Positions 8,700 to 16,283 of a DNA stretch of 56,159 bases are shown here, one piece after another. Location: NCBI GenBank assembly GCA_031288475.1, contig JAITRJ010000010.1, positions 1-56,159 on the forward strand, read 5' to 3'. Position 1 is the stretch's first letter, and the number at the start of each line of letters is the position of its first letter. Position numbers and translations under genes: made by a program. The stretch is from Helicobacteraceae bacterium (GTDB lineage Bacteria; Campylobacterota; Campylobacteria; Campylobacterales; SZUA-545). The notes under the pieces were generated by a model. It did no database searches. It worked only from the letters and a program-made list of their open reading frames with translations, and had not been told where the DNA came from.

Positions 8700-9556
8700 G
8701 CGAATGGCTGTCAAAGCTTTACCTTTATCTGAAATTTCCACTTTTTAATATAGGAAGCGAAAGCGTATCTCTCCTATCGCTTGTAAAGTTCCTCGCCGTT
8801 TTTTGGCTGGGATTTTATCTAGGCAGGCTTTTTCGCACGAAGATCGGCAGATTGCAAACCAAAGCAATGGAGCCGGAGAATCTGACGATCATTTCAAATA
8901 TCGGCTACTATGTCATAGTAATAGGAACAGTTATCGTCGGTCTGTCGGCACTTGGAATCAATCTCTCCAGTCTTGCGTTTGTGGCGGGCGCGGTATCGGT
9001 CGGGGTGGGCTTTGGTCTGCAGAATATAGTTTCAAACTTTATAAGCGGTATTATTTTAATGTTTGAAAAAACGGTGCGCGTCGGTGATCTCGTAGAGCTT
9101 CCAACCAAAGAGCGAGGCTATGTTAAACGTATCAATATGCGTTCCACGATAATCGTTACTTCCGATAACATTGAGATTATCGTTCCCAATCAGACGTTTA
9201 TCACTCAGAATATCGTTAATTTTTCTTATTCGGATAATATATATCGACTTAAAGTACCGTTCAGCGCTGCTTATGGCAGCGATATTGAGCGGGTTAAATC
9301 GGTCGTGCTGGATAAAATCAACAACAGTAATCTACGCTTTGCGCGCGAGAAAAAGCCGGTTGTTCTGCTGGAGTCGCTGGGTGCAAGTTCGCTCGATTTT
9401 TCACTGGTGGTGTATATAAAAACAGGTCTGAACGAAGTTGTTCCGTTTCATTTTGATTTTCTGCCGCTGATATATGACGCGCTTAACGCTGCCGGCATAT
9501 CGATCCCGTTCCCGCAAGCCGACATTCATATAAAAACGGAGCAGGCAATTTTATAG
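8696..9556 (+). CDS. mscS: Small-conductance mechanosensitive channel, MscS family
   Basis: 286 residues. Three hydrophobic segments lie in the first 120 residues. The third is the pore-lining helix, with Ala/Gly packing ('SLAFVAGAVSVGVGFGLQNI') followed by 'VSNFISGIILMFEKTVRVGD'. Downstream is the cytoplasmic beta domain ('IVPNQTFITQNIVNFSYSD') and the alpha/beta cage. The length is that of the minimal MscS type, which opens on membrane tension during hypo-osmotic shock. It overlaps the upstream acetyltransferase by ATGA and is followed by a hairpin at 9561-9591 that could end the operon. Confidence 0.93.
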   Translation: MSEWLSKLYLYLKFPLFNIGSESVSLLSLVKFLAVFWLGFYLGRLFRTKIGRLQTKAMEPENLTIISNIGYYVIVIGTVIVGLSALGINLSSLAFVAGAVSVGVGFGLQNIVSNFISGIILMFEKTVRVGDLVELPTKERGYVKRINMRSTIIVTSDNIEIIVPNQTFITQNIVNFSYSDNIYRLKVPFSAAYGSDIERVKSVVLDKINNSNLRFAREKKPVVLLESLGASSLDFSLVVYIKTGLNEVVPFHFDFLPLIYDALNAAGISIPFPQADIHIKTEQAIL

Positions 9557-9560
9557 AAAC

Positions 9561-9591
9561 GGCAGTCTGCACGGCAAACCTATGCAGTGCC
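9561..9591 (+). terminator. Hairpin after mscS
   Basis: GGCA..CTGCA pairs with TGCAGTGCC across an 11-base loop, with a two-base bulge. It begins five bases after the mscS stop. No clear T-run follows, so it may act as an RNA 3' end rather than a classical terminator. Its 5' arm GCAGTCTGCACG also occurs at 41160. Confidence 0.35.
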
Positions 9592-10028
9592 CAAACGCGG
9601 TGATAAAGGCAAAAAATTCTTCCCTATAGCACGAGTGCCTTCAAAACAAAACCATAGCGTTCCACTTCTCCAAGGAATGTGGAGGGGTCGGAAAGAATCT
9701 TCAAATTGCAAAAGATAACTGGAGATGAAACAGAAGACATTCACTCGATTTTTTATCTGATTACGCTTTTCAACAGCCTCATATATACGAACTTTCGCTT
9801 TCATTCATGCCTTGCATCGCCGCACGGCAAGCGTTTCGGAAAAACAGCAGAGGGGGAGGCAGACATTATTATCATCACTCTGTCTGAATCTACAGCGTTA
9901 TATTCGCATTGCGTTTCCTCTTGCTCGTCGCTTTTCAGAGGAAAGACGTATAGCGTCAGCTTCTCCTGAGCAGGGGCATGATCATGATCGGAGCGAGACA
10001 GCGATTATTATTTTTAATGCTTTGACGT
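9592..10028 (+). other. Stretch without a convincing gene
   Basis: Overlapping open frames on both strands are short, lack ribosome-binding sites and show no family pattern. I see no tRNA, repeat array or transposase in it. It separates the mscS operon from a broken toxin-like fragment. Confidence 0.5.
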
Positions 10029-10290
10029 TTATTTTATATTTTTCTTTATAGTTATTTTATTTGGATGAAACGCTTTTTCCGCCAAGGCAAAAGACTTCGT
10101 TGAGAAATGAATAGAGGTTAATGCGTTGTGTCCGGTGGTAGCCATTACGGTTGCGTTCAGTTCGTTCGCCAGCTCCTGCGCCAAGACTTTCCGGTTCTTG
10201 CTCGCGTGATAGATTTCTCGCATTGCATGATTGACCAAATTCCCCGATCGGCTGTCCATCTTTGGGTGGCGCAGCGAGCAAGCCTCTCTA
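10029..10290 (-). pseudogene. Fragment resembling part of a large Rhs/polymorphic-toxin-type protein
   Basis: In one minus-strand frame the segment 'LAQELANELNATVMATTGHN' (about 10120-10190) recalls the 'AQxLAN.LxxxVxAPT' element found near the ends of Rhs-like and other large polymorphic proteins. The expected upstream part, with 'GEFGQSCNAR', lies in a different frame just before it, so a frameshift near 10215 would join them. No start, signal or flanking Rhs repeats remain. The match is from memory of a short, loosely conserved motif, and the call is tentative. Confidence 0.3.
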
Positions 10291-10428
10291 TTGAGGGGTG
10301 AGTTGGGGAGAGGGTGATTACGTTAATTTATTGAAAAGGTGAAAATTTATAAGATAGTATACGGGAAGATATGTTTGCCTGTTGAAACGGCGGCAGTTAG
10401 CTAGGGTTTAACAGAAAGGTTATTAAAA

Positions 10429-11136
10429 ATGAAAAGCACATTGGTCGTTTTCTTGCTGTTGGGGTTTGGGGGGGGGGGGGGGTTCGCAGTAGCTTCAGTT
10501 GAAACGATTAGTCAGGATGACATAGTTAATCTAAGCGGAACTAAGTGGAGCTTAACATATGTTGTGGCTGAGAATAAAAAATATGATATTGAATTTAAGG
10601 AAGGCGGGGTTTTTTGGTATAGCGAGCCTATCGACACCACGCCGGATAATGATTTTTGGGAGCAAAACGGGGAAATTGTTAAAATATCTATAAATGATGG
10701 ATACGCAAAATTTGAAGGTCGTTTTATTTCAAAGGATCTTATAAAAGGAACCGCTAAAAATGCAGATGAGAGCTGGGCGTTTGAAATAAGGCGGGGAGAG
10801 CGGAGAGAGCCTCCGGCTGATATAGTTAATCTAAGCGGCACTAAGTGGATGTTAACTGACATCATGTCAGATGGAGACAGAGAATATTTTGATACCGAAT
10901 TTAAGGAAGGCGGGGCTTTTTGGTATAGCGAACCGAACGACACTACGCCCGATAACGATTTTTGGGAGCAAAATGGGGAAATTGTTAAAATATCTATAAA
11001 TGATGGATACGCAAAATTTGAAGGTCGTTTTATTTCAAAGGATCTTATAAAAGGAACCGCTAAAAATAAAGTGATGAGTTGGGAGTTTGAAATGCGTCGG
11101 GGAGAACGTACAGCTCCGTTTCCGGCTCAACATTAA
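10429..11136 (+). CDS. Secreted two-repeat protein with poly-G tract in its signal peptide (candidate phase-variable)
   Basis: 235 residues. The hydrophobic N-terminus (about residues 4-22) looks like a signal peptide, and five of its codons are GGG, formed by 15 consecutive Gs at 10468-10482. With 15 Gs the frame is open to the end; gain or loss of one or two Gs would stop translation early. Two tandem copies of a domain of about 100 residues follow, each starting 'DIVNLSGTKW' and containing 'FKEGG' and 'DNDFWEQNGEIVKISINDG'. Each ends with a basic 'RRGER' segment. The pattern (short strands, WEQNG turn) suggests a small beta-barrel, possibly lipocalin-like, but I cannot name a family. ATG is preceded by 'agaaagg'. 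No lipobox Cys. Homopolymeric G tracts are the usual contingency switches of Campylobacter surface genes. Confidence 0.75.
   Translation: MKSTLVVFLLLGFGGGGGFAVASVETISQDDIVNLSGTKWSLTYVVAENKKYDIEFKEGGVFWYSEPIDTTPDNDFWEQNGEIVKISINDGYAKFEGRFISKDLIKGTAKNADESWAFEIRRGERREPPADIVNLSGTKWMLTDIMSDGDREYFDTEFKEGGAFWYSEPNDTTPDNDFWEQNGEIVKISINDGYAKFEGRFISKDLIKGTAKNKVMSWEFEMRRGERTAPFPAQH
10468..10482 (+). repeat. Poly-G tract, 15 Gs
   Basis: Fifteen uninterrupted Gs, in frame, inside the signal peptide of the gene at 10429. Slipped-strand mispairing at tracts of 8 or more Gs switches genes on and off in Campylobacter jejuni. The state read here is ON. Confidence 0.85.
10519..11124 (+). repeat. Tandem duplication, two copies of about 300 bp
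   Basis: Copy 1 starts near 10519 and copy 2 near 10819. The offset is 300 bp at the start and 306 bp further on, because copy 2 has two extra codons. From about 10651 to 10760, copy 1 is nearly identical to copy 2 at 10957 to 11066, while the first third has diverged. That uneven identity suggests recent gene conversion or unequal crossing-over. Confidence 0.85.
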
Positions 11137-11177
11137 GGGCGGGCAAGCAGAGTAGAAGAAAAAGCAGCGTAATTTTT

Positions 11178-11348
11178 TTAATATATCTTTGCCGTTCCGT
11201 TTCCGATGTATTTTGCCATCACTGTTTTTCCGGTCGAGGGGTTTAAGACGGGGAAAGTTCTTCCTTCCACCGCGTCTGCCTCCGCGACGGCATTTATCTC
11301 AATAAAAAGCTCTCCGTTCTGGTATATAATCTTTAACCCTATCGGGCT
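11178..11348 (-). pseudogene. FlgA-like C-terminal remnant
   Basis: An open frame of 56 codons with no start codon encodes a segment beginning 'SPIGLKIIYQNGELFIE' and ending 'NGTAKIY'. The order 'EGRTFPVLNPSTGKTVMAKYIGNG' (shown here only as a pattern: V-x-N-P-S-T-G-K, then A-K-Y-I-G-N-G) matches the end of FlgA/SAF-domain proteins, the periplasmic chaperones of P-ring assembly. An in-frame TAA lies directly upstream. Only the last third of such a domain is present, so this is a leftover rather than a working gene. An intact flgA is expected elsewhere in the genome, as the P-ring gene flgI is intact in this window. Confidence 0.45.
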
Positions 11349-11817
11349 TTAATAAGGTCGTTTACTGTAACTTTAACTTCGCTAAGACGACAATGTTTAA
11401 CGTAAAGATCATCGCTGTCCTCATTTTCTGATTGGATTGTAATGTAATTACCTAAACTATCTGAAGCGTATTCTTTTGAGTCGAAAGAGTTGCGTGTTTC
11501 TACAACCTTGCCACATAAAAGCGAATGAATTTCTGGCCGATAGCCTCTTTCTGAATCAAATATGTTACTTAATTCTTTATTTTTATTACGATCGCTAATC
11601 TAAGGATTGCAAGACCCCATATTCCTACACCATGCCAAACGATCATAATCAGAAATATTTCAATCGGATTTAATTTATAATATTTTCTATCGGAAGCCAA
11701 AAACGGCATTCCGCCCATAGCTTTATGTACATCTGAAATTTTTTTCATAAATATTTCCTGCTCTCCAGCGATTATCGCTCTGGCAAAACCGTCTGTTTCT
11801 TTGGCTGAATGCAACAT
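11339..11817 (-). pseudogene. Small membrane protein gene, apparently frameshifted
   Basis: An 82-codon frame (11817 to 11569) contains one strong membrane segment ('IEIFLIMIVWHGVGIWGLAI') and ends at an A-rich stretch. A second frame, open from 11599 to 11339 without a start codon, overlaps it and encodes a soluble domain ('SLLCGKVVETRNSFDSKEYA', then 'NYITIQSENEDSDDLYVKH'). One indel near 11580 would give a single protein of about 155 residues: membrane anchor plus a small beta-rich domain. Alternatively the 82-residue protein is complete as it stands. A start at 11748 is also possible, since AGGA precedes that ATG. It lies 15 bases after bioA and might be its operon partner. I do not recognise the family. 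Confidence 0.45.
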
Positions 11818-11832
11818 AACGGCTCTGCTTGC

Positions 11833-13119
11833 CTACAGCTTTTCAACGATCCGCGCCGTTGTATCGCAAAGTCTCTCTATTTCGTCAGCGGTAATCACAA
11901 ACGGCGGCATAAAATAGACAGTGGCGCCAAGAGGACGTAACACGATACCGTTTTTCAGCGCTTCTCTCGCAATGCACGCGCCGACACGCGCCTCTTTTTC
12001 AAAGCCCGTTACGTCAAATGCCGCTATCATCCCGCACTGGCGCGCCCCTTTTACTCCGCTGATCCTGGCTATTTTCGCCAGACCGTTTTTCAGCGCTTCT
12101 ATCTTTGCTCTGTTTCCTCGCAGAATCTCCCCCTCCATCAGATATTCAATCGTGGCGTTCGCGGCGGCGCAGGCTATCGCGTTTCCCGTATAGCTGTGTG
12201 AATGCAGAAAACTTCTATCTTTGAGGTAGTCGTCGTAAAACGCCGCGTAGATATCTTCTGTAGCGAGCGTGAGCGAAAGCGGCAGAAACCCGCCCGTCAG
12301 ACCTTTGGAAAGCGTCATAAGATCAGGCGCGATCCCAGCCTGATCGCAAGCGAACATACTGCCAGTGCGCCCAAACCCCACCGCGATCTCATCAGCGATC
12401 AAATATATGTCAAACTCGTCGCAAAGCAATCTTAACGCCTTCAGATAACCCGGATCGTACATTGCCATATTGCCCGCGCATTGCACCAGCGGCTCGACGA
12501 TCACGGCGCAGACTTGCCGTGCGTTTGCCTCCAGTATTCTGCGCATATCCTCGATCGCCTCCGCGTCGCCGCAAAGCGCAGGGGATTTTGCCTGAACGGT
12601 TCGAAAGAGAAGCGGAGCGTATGTTCTTTTGTATATGTCTACATCTCCCGCCGCCAAAGCTCCCAACGTTTCGCCGTGATAGCTGTTTTGGAGCGAGACC
12701 ACAAGCGGGCGGTTATGACCACGGTTGAATTCCGCGTGAAACGCCATTTTGATTGCCACTTCGACCGCGCTGGAACCGTCGTCCGCGAAAAAGACCTTGC
12801 TTAAACCTTTTGGGGCGATGCTGACGATGCGTTCCGCCAGCGTGATCGCCGGCATATGGGTAAAACCGGCGAAAATTACCTGTTCGAGCGTGGCGGCCTG
12901 TTCCCGCACGGCGCGGACGATACGTGGATTGTTGTGCCCAAGCAGATTTACCCACCAACTGCTGATCGCGTCCAAATAACGTTTCCCATCAACGTCGATC
13001 AGGTACGCTCCCTCTCCGCGGTCGATGGCGATCAGCGGCAAAATTCCGTCCGCGTAATCTTTCATCTGCGAGCATGGATGCCAGATGTGTTTCAGGTCGC
13101 GCCGCAGCAAATCATTCAC
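11833..13119 (-). CDS. bioA: Adenosylmethionine-8-amino-7-oxononanoate aminotransferase
   Basis: 428 residues. BioA makes 7,8-diaminopelargonate from KAPA in biotin synthesis, with S-adenosylmethionine as amino donor and PLP as cofactor. Visible marks are 'IWHPCSQMKDY' at residues 12-22 and 'SSWWVNLLGHNNP' (53-65, the paired Trp typical of BioA). Also seen are 'YHGETLGALAAGD' (about 149-161), the PLP aspartate in 'LIADEIAVGFGRTG', and the Schiff-base lysine in 'LMTLSKGLTGG'. The start is GTG, with AAGGAG about seven bases upstream, and it overlaps the end of mltA by eight bases. No other biotin genes lie in the window. Confidence 0.96.
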   Translation of the reverse strand: MNDLLRRDLKHIWHPCSQMKDYADGILPLIAIDRGEGAYLIDVDGKRYLDAISSWWVNLLGHNNPRIVRAVREQAATLEQVIFAGFTHMPAITLAERIVSIAPKGLSKVFFADDGSSAVEVAIKMAFHAEFNRGHNRPLVVSLQNSYHGETLGALAAGDVDIYKRTYAPLLFRTVQAKSPALCGDAEAIEDMRRILEANARQVCAVIVEPLVQCAGNMAMYDPGYLKALRLLCDEFDIYLIADEIAVGFGRTGSMFACDQAGIAPDLMTLSKGLTGGFLPLSLTLATEDIYAAFYDDYLKDRSFLHSHSYTGNAIACAAANATIEYLMEGEILRGNRAKIEALKNGLAKIARISGVKGARQCGMIAAFDVTGFEKEARVGACIAREALKNGIVLRPLGATVYFMPPFVITADEIERLCDTTARIVEKL

Positions 13120-14263
13120 TCTCTTGCTCCTTTGGCAACAGCACCCATATCTTCCCGCTTGCCTTCATTGCGCCGGCTTTCTCTTCAGCCTCCTTGCCCC
13201 TGCCCCAGAAGAAGTCCGCCCGCGCCGCGCCGCGTATGGCGCCCCCTGTATCCTGCGCGATCGTAAGACGGCTTAGATCGTCCGTGTTGATAAATACGGG
13301 CGACCCAAGAGGGATAAACGACTGATCGACGGCGATTGACCGCTTTTCCGTCAGCGGCGCTCCCTGCGTACCGAAAACGCCCAGCGTGGAGTTGCCTTCC
13401 TCAAAAAATATGAAGCTCTGATTTTTATGCATAATCTCAAACATCTCGCCTTGATTTTTCTCCAGATAAGTACGGATTGTCTGCATAGAGAGATCGTCTT
13501 TGGCGATCCTTCCTGATTCGTACAGATACGCGCCGATCGCAAAATATGGCCTTCCGTTCTGCTCGGCGTAGCCTATCTGATGAATTTCGCCATTTTCGGT
13601 CTGAATCAGTCCGGATCCTTGAATATGCATAAAAAACAGACCAATCGGGTCGTCTACCCAGAAAAGTTCGTTTCCCCTCAGCGGTTCGTCATTTGATTCG
13701 ATCTCGGCGCGGGCCATATAGGGCACCACCCTACCGTTTTCCAGCAGTTGGGCGCGGAGATTTTTACGGTTGATCTCAAACGCTTTTGCGTCAATCACGA
13801 CGAGATTGGACGGTTTTTTGTATATCGGGTAGCGGAACCGCTCCGTCTTTATGCGGCTGCCGCTTAAAAGAGGCAGATAATAGCCGGTGATGAGCGATTC
13901 CCGCCGATTGCCATCGCCGTAGATTTCATACGGCTGAAAATGCGTTTCAAAAAACAGCCTCGCGCTCACCGTGTCGTCCGCGTCGATGCTGTACGCTTCC
14001 CTGCACACCTTTTCCCAGCTCAGGCTGCTGTCCATTTTGCGACAGCTTTTTACAAACGCCGAAAGCGCTTCGCTGAGATCGTCTTTCCGCCAGCCGCCGA
14101 TCGCGCCCCACGAGACAGGGGCGTAAACGGCGCTTTGATTTCTGGACTTTGGAAACATCTCGGCAAATTGCGGCGTTTCCTCCGCGTTAAACTGCGGCGA
14201 AAAGGCAGAACAGCCTCCAAAGAAAATGACAGCGGCTGTTATAAACACTCCGTTTTTAAACAC
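13112..14263 (-). CDS. mltA: Membrane-bound lytic murein transglycosylase A
   Basis: 383 residues from a GTG with GGGGA upstream. A lipoprotein signal with lipobox 'FFGGC' places Cys-18 as the lipid site, so the enzyme sits in the outer membrane facing the periplasm. The MltA domain spans about residues 100-260 ('ESLITGYYLPLLSGS' near its start, 'FFMHIQGSGLIQTENG' later). The C-terminal 3D domain is marked by its three Asp positions in 'FINTDDLSRLTIAQDTGGAI' and 'RADFFWGRG'. MltA cleaves peptidoglycan to 1,6-anhydromuropeptides. It is upstream of bioA on the same transcript and divergent from flagellin. A -10-like TATGAT lies at 14291-14296. Confidence 0.93.
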   Translation of the reverse strand: MFKNGVFITAAVIFFGGCSAFSPQFNAEETPQFAEMFPKSRNQSAVYAPVSWGAIGGWRKDDLSEALSAFVKSCRKMDSSLSWEKVCREAYSIDADDTVSARLFFETHFQPYEIYGDGNRRESLITGYYLPLLSGSRIKTERFRYPIYKKPSNLVVIDAKAFEINRKNLRAQLLENGRVVPYMARAEIESNDEPLRGNELFWVDDPIGLFFMHIQGSGLIQTENGEIHQIGYAEQNGRPYFAIGAYLYESGRIAKDDLSMQTIRTYLEKNQGEMFEIMHKNQSFIFFEEGNSTLGVFGTQGAPLTEKRSIAVDQSFIPLGSPVFINTDDLSRLTIAQDTGGAIRGAARADFFWGRGKEAEEKAGAMKASGKIWVLLPKEQESE

Positions 14264-14320
14264 AACATTCCCCGGCTAATTTTTCTTTTTATCATACCAT
14301 TTCTTAAAACCCGGCGCTTT

Positions 14321-14334
14321 GGAATGCCAAATGC
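14321..14334 (+). promoter_or_regulatory. Sigma54-type promoter for flagellin
   Basis: GGAATGCCAAATGC has GG and GC ten bases apart, with TTT before GG and TTG after GC. Transcription would begin near 14345, giving a leader of about 32 bases. Major flagellins of Campylobacter and Helicobacter normally use sigma28, while FlaB uses sigma54, so this gene may be of the flaB type. A partial sigma28-like -10 (GGCGATCT, 14344-14351) has no matching -35. Confidence 0.55.
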
Positions 14335-14376
14335 TTGAGTATCGGCGATCTAACGTAATAGTAAGGAGATTCGGCA

Positions 14377-15867
14377 GTGAGTTTTATTATCAACACCAAC
14401 ATCAAGGCGCTGAACTCAAACGTGAATCTTGCGGTTACCGACCGCGAGATGACTAAATCGCTTGAGAAGCTGTCTTCCGGCTTAAGGATCAACAAGGCAA
14501 GCGACGATTCATCTGGTATGGCAATCGCCGATAGCTTGCGATCTCAGGCAAACGCGCTTGGGCAATCAATTCGCAACGCAAATGACGCGATCGGTATGAT
14601 CGGCGTGGCGGACAAGGCGATGGACGAGCAGGTCAAAATTCTTGACACGATTAAGACAAAAGCGGCGCAGGCGGCGCAGGATACACAGAACTTTCAGTCC
14701 CGCTCCGCGATTCAGCGCGACGTAATCCGCCTGATCGAACAGCTTGACAACATCGCGTTTCAAACGTCGTACAATGGGCTTAAAATGCTTGCAGGCAGCT
14801 TTACCAACAAGGCGTTTGAGGTAGGAGCTTATTCAAACGAGGTGATCCGTGTTTCCATAGGAGCGACTAGCTCGGATAAGATTGGTTCGGTACGCAGGGA
14901 GACTTCGGACAACATCACCGAAAGCGGCATTACAACGCTGGAATTCGACGTAAATGGCAAAAAGGTGGTTCTTGAGAGCGTCGTCATCTCCTCCAGCGCT
15001 GGAACGGGCGTAGGGGTGCTGGCGGAGGCGGTAAACAAAAATTCCGACGTACTGGGCGGTATTCGGGCGACATATATTACGCAGACGACAGGTGCGCAGC
15101 AGATCAGCGCGGGCAACATAAGCGGCCTTGTGATTAACGGCATTACGATCGGCGACGTAACCGTGGAGCAGGCGGACAGGAACGGCAACTTAATAAACGC
15201 GATCAACAATTACACAACGCAGACAGGCGTTACGGCAAGTATCGACGTGCAAGGCAGGTTGAATCTTACGTCCGTTGACGGCAGAGGAATTGTTATCTCC
15301 GGTACGCACGGCAGCGTTACGCACATAGCGGGCGCCGACGAGAGCAACTACGGCAGAATCTCGTTCACTTCAATAAGAGCGAACGACATTATCGTCAAGG
15401 AAAATACCGACGGCATTCCGGCTGGGCCGCTTGACGGCAAGCTCAATGCGTTTGAAGCGAATTACAATCTGCGCATGGTTACGGGTATGTTTAACAAAGA
15501 CGACATTCAGGCGGCTGCGGGTTTTGGCAACAGCACGCAATATACGGAAGCGGAATTCAACTTCGGATCGGGCGTTACTACCAGAGAAGGCGCTATGGTT
15601 GTGATGGACATAGCCGAAAGCGCCATTAATCTTCTGGATCGTATCCGTTCCGACATTGGCGCGGCGCAACTGCAGCTAGAGGTTACGCTTAACAATATCA
15701 GCGTTACGCAGGTCAACGTAAAATCGGCGGAGTCGGGCATTCGCGACGTGGAGTTTGGAGCAGAAAGCGCAAACTTTTCAAAGCAGAGCATATTAACGCA
15801 ATCCGGCAGTTACGCGCTTAGTCAGGCAAACGCCATTCAGCAGGCTGTTTTGAGACTGCTACAATAG
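14377..15867 (+). CDS. fla: Flagellin
   Basis: 496 residues from a GTG with AAGGAG eight bases upstream. The N-terminal D0/D1 domain ('LEKLSSGLRINKASDDSSGM', residues 29-48, then 'DSLRSQANALGQSIRNANDA') and the C-terminal D0 domain ('ALSQANAIQQAVLRLLQ') form the filament core. The middle is variable and surface-exposed. Residues 89-96 read LDTIKTKA, where TLR5-stimulating flagellins have an Arg/Leu-rich site. This resembles Campylobacter and Helicobacter flagellins, which escape TLR5. The gene is followed after 20 bases by fliW, whose product binds flagellin. The sigma54-type promoter suggests a FlaB-like role. Whether another flagellin exists cannot be told from this window. Confidence 0.96.
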   Translation: MSFIINTNIKALNSNVNLAVTDREMTKSLEKLSSGLRINKASDDSSGMAIADSLRSQANALGQSIRNANDAIGMIGVADKAMDEQVKILDTIKTKAAQAAQDTQNFQSRSAIQRDVIRLIEQLDNIAFQTSYNGLKMLAGSFTNKAFEVGAYSNEVIRVSIGATSSDKIGSVRRETSDNITESGITTLEFDVNGKKVVLESVVISSSAGTGVGVLAEAVNKNSDVLGGIRATYITQTTGAQQISAGNISGLVINGITIGDVTVEQADRNGNLINAINNYTTQTGVTASIDVQGRLNLTSVDGRGIVISGTHGSVTHIAGADESNYGRISFTSIRANDIIVKENTDGIPAGPLDGKLNAFEANYNLRMVTGMFNKDDIQAAAGFGNSTQYTEAEFNFGSGVTTREGAMVVMDIAESAINLLDRIRSDIGAAQLQLEVTLNNISVTQVNVKSAESGIRDVEFGAESANFSKQSILTQSGSYALSQANAIQQAVLRLLQ

Positions 15868-15887
15868 ATAATTTTCAGGAGGCAACT

Positions 15888-16280
15888 ATGACATATGAAC
15901 TTAAATCGCCGATACTCGGCTTTGAACAGGTAAAAAAGGTGGAATTTCAAAAGAGCGACGATCTCTTTTCTTTGCTTAGCGCCGTTGACAGCGATGGTCT
16001 GGTATGGACGCTTGTAAACCCATATCACCTGCGCGAATACAGCTTCGATCTCTCCCTGGACATTCAGGAGCTTCTGGGAATCGACGAAAAAAGCCAGCTA
16101 TTGGTGTATAACGTCCTTGCGCTTGGAAAGGCGACGGATGATTCTGAAATCAACTTTTTGGCGCCGATCGTCTTCAATCAGGATAACGGCAAGGCAGCTC
16201 AGATCGTTTTGGACAGCAGACTCTATCCAGACTTTAAGATCGCGCATAAACTTTCGGAGTTTGTCGATCGGGCAGTTTAA
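15888..16280 (+). CDS. fliW: Flagellar assembly factor FliW
   Basis: 130 residues, the usual FliW length. Diagnostic segments are 'SPILGFEQVKKVEF' near the start, 'LVNPYHLREYSFDLS' (about residues 44-58) and 'NFLAPIVFNQDNGKAAQIVL' (about 89-108). FliW binds flagellin subunits and also CsrA. When flagellin has been exported, freed FliW sequesters CsrA, which lifts CsrA repression of flagellin mRNA. Its place directly after flagellin, with AGGAGG five bases before the ATG, suits that homeostatic loop. Confidence 0.95.
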   Translation: MTYELKSPILGFEQVKKVEFQKSDDLFSLLSAVDSDGLVWTLVNPYHLREYSFDLSLDIQELLGIDEKSQLLVYNVLALGKATDDSEINFLAPIVFNQDNGKAAQIVLDSRLYPDFKIAHKLSEFVDRAV

Positions 16281-16283
16281 CTG

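Noticed and set aside
10512-10943. 143-codon minus-strand frame over the repeat protein
   Set aside because: Shadow of the repeat gene; no ribosome-binding site and the plus frame has a signal peptide and duplicated domain.
14325-14351. Sigma28 promoter for flagellin (GGCGATCT)
   Set aside because: No TAAA-like -35 at 14, 15 or 16 bases upstream, while a GG-N10-GC site fits well.
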